A stretch of 49,616 nt of DNA from DATIHQ01 sp035480535 (lineage in GTDB: Bacteria; Chlamydiota; Chlamydiia; Chlamydiales; SM23-39): NCBI GenBank assembly GCA_035480535.1, contig DATIHQ010000059.1, positions 1 through 49,616 on the forward strand, in the 5' to 3' direction. Below, piece after piece: positions 31,712 to 38,503 of this stretch. Under the pieces are notes generated by a model. It searched no databases, was not told the origin of the DNA, and saw only the letters and a program-made list of their open reading frames with translations. Within the stretch, counting starts at the first letter, position 1, and each line of letters starts with the position of its first letter. The position numbers and the translations under genes were made by a program.

Positions 31712-33232
31712 TTAAAATTGATAGATTTCAGCGTATTTGTGTTTGAGATAGGAACAGTAGGCTGTTTCACTCAGCGGTTTGCCTGTGACTTTTTTCGCCA
31801 GCTCATCGGAATTATAGCGGCGGCCCCACTGATGGATATTGGTCTTCAACCACTCGCGGACAAAAGAGAGCTCCCCCGCAGCGACTTTTTCATTCCAGCG
31901 GGGATATTTTTTGGCAAAGGCGCTAAAGAATTGAGCGGAGAAGAGATTGCCCAGGGCATAGGTGGGAAAATAACCCAATTCCCCCATCGACCAGTGAATG
32001 TCTTGCAGGCAGCCTTGGGCATCATTCGGAGGGGTGACTCCGAGATATTCTTTCATTTTGGCATTCCACGCATCTGGAAGATCAGCCACTTCAAGCGTGC
32101 CGCTGACAAGCGCCTTTTCCAATTCAAAGCGGATGATGACGTGAAGGCAATAGGTAACCTCATCGGCCTCCACTCGAATGAGCGATGGGTTGACTTTGTT
32201 GATCGCGCGATAAAAGCGCTCGAGAGAAACTTTCTTCAGCCGGCTGGGGAGAGTCTTTTGCAGCAGGGGATAAAAATGTTTCCAGTAAGGAAGACTGCGG
32301 CCGATGAGTGTTTCCCACCAGCGGGACTGGCTTTCATGAATGCTGAGCGACGTGGCCTCCGAGAGCGGCGTTCCCCACGTTTCTAAAGGCAAGCCCATTT
32401 CATAGAACGAATGGCCCGCTTCATGGAGGACAGAAAAAATATTGCTCATGAACCCATTGGGAATGATTCGCGTCGTGATCCGGCTATCGTGGGGATGAAG
32501 AGCCAATGAAAAGGGGTGATTGGAAAGATCGAGCCGCGTATAGGCCATATCCATTGGAAGTTTAGAGAGGAACAGATGGCCGATTTCGATTTGGGTCTTA
32601 TCGTCCACTTTTGCATGGAGGAAGCGATCGTCGATTTGTTTCCCTTTTTTAATCTTTTTTAGCAACCCTGTCAGCTCTTTCTGGAGCGATTCAAAAATGA
32701 TTCCCACCCGATGGGTGGTCATGCAGGGTTCATAGGTCTCCAACAGGGCATCGTAGGGGTGATTTTCAAAGCCGTAGAGATCTGCCTTTTTCCTCACCAA
32801 ATCGATGATTTTCGTGAGAAAGGGGGCAAAGAGCTTAAAGTTATTCGTTTTCTTCGCCACGCCCCAAATTTGGATCGCTTCCGAAGTAGTTTGGGAAAAG
32901 GTTTTCACAAACGATTCGGGCAATTTAGTGGCTCGGACAAAATCCTTTCTCCATTCGCGCACAGCCGCTTGCTGCGACTGCGTCAATCCTTTCAGTCTCA
33001 TCTTGCCGCTTGGCAAGTGGACTAAATTTTCCAGACAAGCTTTAAAGTTGTGGCTTGTCTTCATCTGATGGATCAAACTCGATAGCTGCGCGATCTGCTG
33101 GCTGCGCGGGACGATCCCTCCGCTGGGCATATAGGTCTCTTGATCCCAATGCAAAAGGCCCAAGATCGAATTGTAGAGATGAATTTCTGTGGAGAGCGTT
33201 TTCAGCGCTTCATATTGTTTTGGCGATTTCAT
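31712..33232 (-). CDS. M32 carboxypeptidase (carboxypeptidase Taq family)
   Basis: Zinc metallo-carboxypeptidase that removes C-terminal residues. 506 residues, the normal length for the family. The zinc motif is HEAGH at 270-274, with the third ligand expected at E300 in SIHESQSRWWE. Further family blocks are HPHDSRITTR and LRRFELEKALVSGTLEVADL-like sequence toward the C-terminus. No signal peptide, so it is cytoplasmic peptide turnover. The proline iminopeptidase at 4681 would act on similar peptide pools. The start has only a weak ribosome binding site. Confidence 0.93.
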   Translation of the reverse strand: MKSPKQYEALKTLSTEIHLYNSILGLLHWDQETYMPSGGIVPRSQQIAQLSSLIHQMKTSHNFKACLENLVHLPSGKMRLKGLTQSQQAAVREWRKDFVRATKLPESFVKTFSQTTSEAIQIWGVAKKTNNFKLFAPFLTKIIDLVRKKADLYGFENHPYDALLETYEPCMTTHRVGIIFESLQKELTGLLKKIKKGKQIDDRFLHAKVDDKTQIEIGHLFLSKLPMDMAYTRLDLSNHPFSLALHPHDSRITTRIIPNGFMSNIFSVLHEAGHSFYEMGLPLETWGTPLSEATSLSIHESQSRWWETLIGRSLPYWKHFYPLLQKTLPSRLKKVSLERFYRAINKVNPSLIRVEADEVTYCLHVIIRFELEKALVSGTLEVADLPDAWNAKMKEYLGVTPPNDAQGCLQDIHWSMGELGYFPTYALGNLFSAQFFSAFAKKYPRWNEKVAAGELSFVREWLKTNIHQWGRRYNSDELAKKVTGKPLSETAYCSYLKHKYAEIYQF

Positions 33233-33280
33233 ATCCAGCTGATCATATAAAAAAATCTTTTTCCCCGCCAGAACTGAGTT

Positions 33281-33748
33281 CTAATCGTCAGGCAATGAAG
33301 CCGAACTGTCGGAAGTGTCCGCCCAAGCAGTCCACTCAGCAGGAGATGAAGCAGGACCAGGGGTTGGGGGTTTGCTGCGTGGAGAGATGCTAGCCACAGA
33401 AGCGCAAGCGACAGCCACTGGCGCCGCAGCTACCGAACCATAGCAGCCAGTGCTTTTTGTTGCCCTATTTGCCTCTTCTACTTCCGTGTAATAGATCATG
33501 TTGTCGAGAATTGCGGCAGCATCACGATTTGTATCGGCTGCAACATGTAAAACGGAAATATTGGGATGTGCTTGAGAAAATTGAATCGTGTCGAACATGT
33601 TCTTCCCGTCGACCACGGGCACAACTAGGATGGGTTCTATCGATCTTGAATACATGTGCCGGAGCAAATTGCCTCCTACCTCGCCTTGATGGACTAACGG
33701 TAGATGTACATGAGGCTGGGAACAGGTGGAACAGGCTGCGGCAGACAT
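33281..33748 (-). CDS. Orphan protein with Cys/His-rich N-terminus
   Basis: 155 residues from the ATG at 33748 (GGAGGG five bases upstream; longer in-frame versions lack it). The N-terminus has CSTCSQPHVHLPLVHQGE, a possible metal-binding cluster. The middle is alpha/beta-like (PILVVPVVDGKNMF, ISVLHVAADTNRDAA). The last 40 residues are low-complexity Ser/Pro/Ala and acidic. No membrane segment. Divergent from the next gene. A host-directed protein is possible from composition, but nothing identifies it. Confidence 0.6.
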   Translation of the reverse strand: MSAAACSTCSQPHVHLPLVHQGEVGGNLLRHMYSRSIEPILVVPVVDGKNMFDTIQFSQAHPNISVLHVAADTNRDAAAILDNMIYYTEVEEANRATKSTGCYGSVAAAPVAVACASVASISPRSKPPTPGPASSPAEWTAWADTSDSSASLPDD

Positions 33749-33780
33749 AATACCCTCCAAATGAGTGATTTTAGCAAAAA

Positions 33781-33810
33781 ATGCTACTCTTGGCGGCCGA
33801 ATCGAGTCAA
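33781..33810 (-). promoter_or_regulatory. Probable promoter of the 33281-33748 gene
   Basis: On the minus strand TTGACT, 18-bp spacer, TAGCAT. A short inverted repeat, AGCA-N5-TGCT (33773-33785), overlaps the -10 and could be a small operator. Spacing to GGAGGG and the ATG is normal. Confidence 0.45.
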
Positions 33811-33883
33811 TTGATTTTTTGAAGGCTGGGTTTTTTAAGGCCATTCCTATATGATTTCTCTCCTAACATTGGAGAATTTTTCT

Positions 33884-34495
33884 ATGTCACAACCACCACA
33901 GCGGCCCAATTTCTGCAATATGCTAGCCAAAGTCGTCACAGGGCAAGCCCCGATTGAGAACATCATAAACCAGCAAGTTCAAATGCTGGGCATCGATCCT
34001 GCAGTTGCTGCAGAGACGATTGCAGCGGGATTCCGTTTGCAACAAGAGGCGCCCAGCAAGTTAAGGAAGATAGGGATTCTTGAAGGACATATAACCACTC
34101 TTACCTTTCAAATGGTGGGTCAAACAAAAGAACAGATGAATGCGACTGCAGCTAAAATCAGAACATATATAAAGCAGATTGAAGCATTGAAAGTTCCTCT
34201 TCAAGGGGCCACGCGTGAAGTATTGGATAAATACGAACGGCTGTTTCTCCAAGCGCCCGCACTCCAGGCAAATATGCAAAATCTTCAATCTAGGAAAGAT
34301 GCGAAAGACTTGGCGTTTATGATCGTCAATTCCATTTTAGGGAATCAATCAAACGCTTTTATCGAAGAAGTGATAGCGGCGGCCCGATTAGAGAATGGAA
34401 CCGCTTCAATGGATGAACAGAAATTCATGGCAGCTATGCAAAAAGAAAGGGCTCGGGTCAAGGGGTCTACCGGACACCGTCCTGGACAGTCTTAA
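33884..34495 (+). CDS. Orphan helical protein, unknown function
   Basis: 203 residues from the ATG at 33884 (GGAG about nine bases upstream). Almost wholly helical in appearance, with Gln/Ala-rich amphipathic stretches (QQVQMLGIDPAVAAETIAAGF, EQMNATAAKIRTYIKQIEAL) suggesting coiled coils. No signal peptide or membrane helix. The C-terminus is basic and Gly-rich (KGSTGHRPGQS). It lies in a run of three unrelated orphan genes. No family recognised. Confidence 0.6.
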   Translation: MSQPPQRPNFCNMLAKVVTGQAPIENIINQQVQMLGIDPAVAAETIAAGFRLQQEAPSKLRKIGILEGHITTLTFQMVGQTKEQMNATAAKIRTYIKQIEALKVPLQGATREVLDKYERLFLQAPALQANMQNLQSRKDAKDLAFMIVNSILGNQSNAFIEEVIAAARLENGTASMDEQKFMAAMQKERARVKGSTGHRPGQS

Positions 34496-34525
34496 GTTGC
34501 TCATCATAAGTGCCTTATATTTACA

Positions 34526-34554
34526 TTGAATTAATTTAAAATAATTGATATAAT
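34526..34554 (+). promoter_or_regulatory. Strong sigma-70-type promoter of the 34583 gene
   Basis: TTGAAT, 17-bp AT-rich spacer, TATAAT. Predicted initiation near 34561 leaves about 22 nt of leader containing AAAGGA six bases before the ATG at 34583. Confidence 0.65.
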
Positions 34555-34582
34555 TATTGTAAATTATTAATAAAGGATAATT

Positions 34583-35305
34583 ATGACTTCAGCAGCAAAT
34601 AGTTTATTTTCACCCACAAATAGTGTGAGTAGTGCGGGTAGCGTAGAAAGTAATGCTAGCCAGGGTTCATCTATTGATATCAACATAATCGGCTCCGATG
34701 GCCCACCCACCGCGCGACGTGTTCGATCTCCTATAGAGGGAATTTTGGCGAACACCCAAATGGCCGTTAGATTATTTTTCGGCAGAGATGGTTGTAAAAC
34801 TTGCCACGCAGAGGTTCTTAGAAGAGTCGTGAGAGAGAGTGGAGAAGTCGACGTTACGTTGCTAGCAAACTCCGCCAGGGAATTTAGATGGCTCTCTCCT
34901 CAATTAGAAGAGATTAGAAAAGAAAAAGAAGAGACTCTTGCAAAATGGGATTCCCGCCGAAATGAATGGTTTGCAGCCAATGATGCCGCAGTAGCTTCAG
35001 AAATAGAATGTCAAGAAAGAATGAGAGGAATAAGATTTAATCCTCCATTGCCAGACAATCCAGTAGAACGTAGGATCAAAGAAATCGATAGATTGGTCGC
35101 TAATGGATTGCGTGAACTAAGAAATGAAGTTGTGCAACTGGAGTTAAAAGAAAACGGGCTTCAGACTGCAGAGCTCTATTTTCATACCGAACAAGATCGA
35201 TTAGTTGATGTGTGCGTTGACCATTTGATGTCTCAAAATATCCGTCCTACTTTAAATCAAATCCATGAAGCGATCCATGATTTATCTCCCTGCAACCAAC
35301 ATTAA
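34583..35305 (+). CDS. Orphan protein with Ser-rich N-terminus, effector-like
   Basis: 240 residues. The first 40 are Ser/Asn/Gly-rich and disordered-looking (NSVSSAGSVESNASQGSS), similar in composition to type III secretion N-termini. A CKTC pair follows near residue 72, then a long charged helical region (RKEKEETLAKWDSRRNEW, ELRNEVVQLELKENG) that could form coiled coil. No membrane segment. It has a strong promoter of its own and a good ribosome binding site, so it is likely expressed. Its 3' end overlaps the convergent permease gene by 4 bp. Function unknown; secretion is inference. Confidence 0.62.
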   Translation: MTSAANSLFSPTNSVSSAGSVESNASQGSSIDINIIGSDGPPTARRVRSPIEGILANTQMAVRLFFGRDGCKTCHAEVLRRVVRESGEVDVTLLANSAREFRWLSPQLEEIRKEKEETLAKWDSRRNEWFAANDAAVASEIECQERMRGIRFNPPLPDNPVERRIKEIDRLVANGLRELRNEVVQLELKENGLQTAELYFHTEQDRLVDVCVDHLMSQNIRPTLNQIHEAIHDLSPCNQH

Positions 35306-36360
35306 AGCTTAATGAAGGGGCGCAGGACGCAGGCGAAGGTGATGGCCATGGGGAGCCAGATGGCGAAGTAGCCGGGGAAGACTTGGTTTTCGCCGAGGAT
35401 GAGCATGCCGTCGAGAATGATCATGAGCGAAATGAAGCCGAAGAGGCTGCAGGCGGCGATCAGGAAGGTGGGACGGTGGCGGGCAAAGCGCATGGAGATG
35501 GGGCCGATCGAGAAGAGAATAAAGAAGTGGAGCAGGGGCAGGGCGATTTTATAGTGGAGATGAGAGAAGACGCTGGCTCTTTCGGCCGTATCGGCTGAAG
35601 CTTGCTGCAGGAGCTGGGTGAGGGAGCGGTTTTCAAAGGGGACAAAGCGCTGCAGCGTGGCGTCTTCCTTCCAAAGAAGTTTTGGAAAAGCCCGGGTTTC
35701 AAAACTTTCCGATTTTTCAAATTGTTTCTCAAAATTGCGAGTGAGATGATCGACGAAGCGCCCTATAGGTGGTTTGGAGAGAGTCTTTAGATATTTCATA
35801 TGCCAAATGTCATCGGCAGAGCGGACCCAAAACACATCAAAGAGCTCTTTTTTAGAAGCGTCGAAGCGCTGATAGACGAGCTCTGAATCGTCATCGAGTG
35901 AGAGGGAAAAGAGTTTCTGTTTCTTGATCTTCTTTTTGCCCGCTTTGGGGTGTGCATCGCGAAAGAGATAGACCGCTTCTTGCGCTTCGGGGGCAAACCA
36001 TTGGGTGTTGACGTAGCAGACGAGGGTGAGGAAGCCGGCAAAGAGGAAGAAAGGGGAGAGGAGTTTCTTTTTGGAGAGTCCCGCCATTTGCAGCGCGACG
36101 AGTTCCCGGTGGGAATTAAAATCGACGAGCACTTTCATCGAGGCGAGAAGAAAGGAGAGGGGCAGAAAAAGCTCCAGGTGCATGGCAAATTGGCGTAGGT
36201 AATAGAGGATCGTATCGATAAAAGTTGTGGAGCCTTCTGAGAAGAAGCGAACGCCATTGACAGAGAGATCGACGAGAATATAACCGATGAAGATGCAAAA
36301 CAGGATGAAGTGAAAGGTTTTGGCCAGTTTGAAGAGGAGATAGCGATACCAGAGTTTCAT
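35302..36360 (-). CDS. LptF/LptG (YjgP/YjgQ) family permease, second gene
   Basis: 352 residues with three N-terminal membrane helices, a soluble middle domain (about 130-265) and three C-terminal helices, the LptF/LptG layout. These are the membrane subunits of the ABC transporter that extracts lipopolysaccharide from the inner membrane. The RELVALQMAGLSKKKLLSP segment (about 85-103) matches the coupling-helix region that contacts LptB. The start overlaps the stop of the upstream paralogue (ATGA). By operon order it is the LptG-position gene, but I cannot assign F or G from sequence. Confidence 0.88.
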   Translation of the reverse strand: MKLWYRYLLFKLAKTFHFILFCIFIGYILVDLSVNGVRFFSEGSTTFIDTILYYLRQFAMHLELFLPLSFLLASMKVLVDFNSHRELVALQMAGLSKKKLLSPFFLFAGFLTLVCYVNTQWFAPEAQEAVYLFRDAHPKAGKKKIKKQKLFSLSLDDDSELVYQRFDASKKELFDVFWVRSADDIWHMKYLKTLSKPPIGRFVDHLTRNFEKQFEKSESFETRAFPKLLWKEDATLQRFVPFENRSLTQLLQQASADTAERASVFSHLHYKIALPLLHFFILFSIGPISMRFARHRPTFLIAACSLFGFISLMIILDGMLILGENQVFPGYFAIWLPMAITFACVLRPFIKL

Positions 36361-37445
36361 AGAAATCCTCTGGAGATGCGTTGGATTTTCAAGAGACTTA
36401 CAGTCCAGAGAATGGCGTGGGGAAGAAGGAAAGCGACGATGGCGATGAGGGGATAGCCTTTTAACTCTTTGCCCATCAGATAACTGATGAGAATGAGCAG
36501 GGTGAGAACGAGGGCGATGAACATCCCCTTTTTCGAGGGATTTCTCTCTTCTTCAATTCCAAAAACACATCCAAGCAAAGTCAAAGTAAATACCGCGATG
36601 GAGAGGGAAATGCGGCGCAAGATCTCCACGCGGGCAGATTTAGCGAGTTTTCCTCCATCTGCCACCCGAATTTGCAGCATGCGGAGATTGAGCGCATTGG
36701 GATCGAGGCGGGGGCGGTTTTTCTTGAGGGCGGCGGAGAGGACGGGGGCGGCAGTCGACATGGAGGCTTGATTTTCAATGATGAGGGGGTCGAAACTCTC
36801 CTCTTTTTCCGACTGGAGGTGGGAGAGAATCGCGACGTCATAGCCGAGGAGTTCTTCTCCAGAGATCCTTAGCTGCCGCGCAGCGACCAGGCTGAGCCGC
36901 TGGTTGCTCTCATTGTGGGCGATTAAAATTAAATCTTTGGCCGCCTTCCCTTCATCTTTAATCTTCATGTTGAGATAGGCGTCTTTGATTTTCACCAGCT
37001 GCTGCCGCTGCAGGAGGAGGAGCGGATTTTCTGAGGTTTCTCGATAGAGGAGCGCTTTGGATTCGCGGCGGCAGAAGGGGGAGATTTCGGCGGTAAAGGA
37101 AAAGTTGCAAAGCGAGAGAAGAAAAGAGGTAAAGAGGAGGGGAGTGAGGATGGAGCGGAGGCTAAGTCCAGAGGCCCTCAGGGCGGTGAGTTCGGAGGTG
37201 CGGCTCAGGCGTTGAAAGAGAAGGAGGGAGGCGATCAGGGCCGAAATAGGAATTGCCATCGGCAAAATGAGGGGAAGTTGGTAAACTATAAAGAGCGCTG
37301 TTTTTAGCCCATCGGAACTGAGGGCCGCAAAGCGGGCGATTTCTTTGAAGCGGGAAACGAGGAGCACGGCGATGAACGTGCAGACCGAGAGAAAGAAAAC
37401 GCGGAGATAACTTTGCAGCGCATAACGCCATAAAACAGGAATCAT
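36357..37445 (-). CDS. LptF/LptG (YjgP/YjgQ) family permease, first gene
   Basis: 362 residues with the same architecture as its downstream partner: N-terminal helices, a periplasmic-type domain (about 120-260) and three C-terminal helices. The SRTSELTALRASGLSLRSILTP segment near 80-100 is the family's coupling region. With its partner and an LptB ATPase encoded elsewhere it would move lipopolysaccharide out of the inner membrane. Its ATG (37445) shares CATG with the divergent tilS start. Neither gene has a normal upstream region, so each must be transcribed from within the other's 5' coding sequence. Confidence 0.88.
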   Translation of the reverse strand: MIPVLWRYALQSYLRVFFLSVCTFIAVLLVSRFKEIARFAALSSDGLKTALFIVYQLPLILPMAIPISALIASLLLFQRLSRTSELTALRASGLSLRSILTPLLFTSFLLSLCNFSFTAEISPFCRRESKALLYRETSENPLLLLQRQQLVKIKDAYLNMKIKDEGKAAKDLILIAHNESNQRLSLVAARQLRISGEELLGYDVAILSHLQSEKEESFDPLIIENQASMSTAAPVLSAALKKNRPRLDPNALNLRMLQIRVADGGKLAKSARVEILRRISLSIAVFTLTLLGCVFGIEEERNPSKKGMFIALVLTLLILISYLMGKELKGYPLIAIVAFLLPHAILWTVSLLKIQRISRGFL

Positions 37446-38391
37446 GGTTTTTAGATTACCCCAGATCCAAACAGTCCGTCAATTTATCGATGCTCATTGG
37501 GATAGAAAATCGCCACTTTTATTGGGCTATTCAGGAGGGCCCGACTCCAAAGCGCTCCTTTATTCTTTGTTGGAATGGGGATTTAAACACCTTCAGATCG
37601 CTCATGTGGATCATGGCTGGCGCTCTGAGAGCGCTGATGAGGCGGAGTTGCTTCGCTTGGAGGCGGCTGAATTGGGATTGCCCTTTCATTCGACGCGGCT
37701 GCAGATGAAGGGAAAGAAAGAAGATGAGGCGCGCAGTAGCCGGCTTGCCTTTTTCAAGAAGATCGCGGCTGAGATTGGAGCGCAAGCTTTGCTTTTGGCG
37801 CATCAAGCCGATGATTGGGCGGAGACGGCTTTAAAGCGAGTGTTAGAGGGGGCTCACTTGGCTTTCTTAGGTGGGATGGAGGGAGTGGGCGAGGTAGAGG
37901 GACTGCCCATTTGGAGGCCGCTTCTCACGGTCAAGCGCTCTGAGATTGTCCGCTTTATCGAGAAGAGGAAATTAATCCCATTGGACGACCCGACGAATCG
38001 GGACCCAAAGTATCTCCGCGCGCGTATGAGAGAGAAGATCCTTCCCGCATTAAATGAGGCGTTTGGAAAGGAAATCGGCAACAATTTGCTTTGCCTGGCG
38101 GAGAGGGGGGCGGAGCTCAAGCGCTATTTGGATAGGCGAGTGGAAGCGATTGCGGTTCAACGGGGGGAGTGGGGGATTTCTGCGGCTTTAAGGGAAGTGG
38201 AGAGAATTGAACAAAGACATTTGATTCAAAAAATCTCTCCTGTTACCATACCCCGATCGGTTTTAGAATTTCTTCTCGATGGCTTGGCTAAAAAGGGGGC
38301 CAAACGGAGGCTCCTCGTGAAAGGACAAGAAATTTTTATCGAGGGGGGATCTATTTTATTTCCGATAAAGGACTCTGGGACAGTAATATAG
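37444..38391 (+). CDS. tilS: tRNA(Ile)-lysidine synthase
   Basis: Attaches lysine to C34 of tRNA-Ile(CAU), which switches it from Met to Ile decoding. 315 residues, the short form without a full C-terminal extension. The PP-loop is YSGGPDSKAL (29-38); HVDHGWR and LLAHQADDWAET, both typical of the family, follow. The ATG at 37444 overlaps the divergent lptF/G start. It is followed by a likely terminator and then ftsH, the order I recall from Chlamydia (tilS-ftsH). Confidence 0.93.
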   Translation: MVFRLPQIQTVRQFIDAHWDRKSPLLLGYSGGPDSKALLYSLLEWGFKHLQIAHVDHGWRSESADEAELLRLEAAELGLPFHSTRLQMKGKKEDEARSSRLAFFKKIAAEIGAQALLLAHQADDWAETALKRVLEGAHLAFLGGMEGVGEVEGLPIWRPLLTVKRSEIVRFIEKRKLIPLDDPTNRDPKYLRARMREKILPALNEAFGKEIGNNLLCLAERGAELKRYLDRRVEAIAVQRGEWGISAALREVERIEQRHLIQKISPVTIPRSVLEFLLDGLAKKGAKRRLLVKGQEIFIEGGSILFPIKDSGTVI

Positions 38392-38436
38392 AATTCAACG
38401 CAGACAATATAAGTTCTTTTTGCTATGAGGACATTT

Positions 38437-38468
38437 CCAGGGGAAACCTCTGGCTCTTTACTTTTTAG
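38437..38468 (+). terminator. Probable terminator between tilS and ftsH
   Basis: Stem CCAGGGG / CCTCTGG (38437-38453, one G-T pair, AAA loop) followed by CTCTTTACTTTTTAG. The T-rich tail overlaps the -35 of the ftsH promoter. Confidence 0.5.
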
Positions 38469-38485
38469 AGAGAAAATTGTAACAT
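38457..38485 (+). promoter_or_regulatory. ftsH: Probable ftsH promoter
   Basis: TTTACT, 17-bp spacer, TAACAT. Initiation near 38492 would leave a leader of about 12 nt containing AAGG before the ATG at 38504. Confidence 0.5.
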
Positions 38486-38503
38486 AAACAAAACAAGGCG
38501 TTT

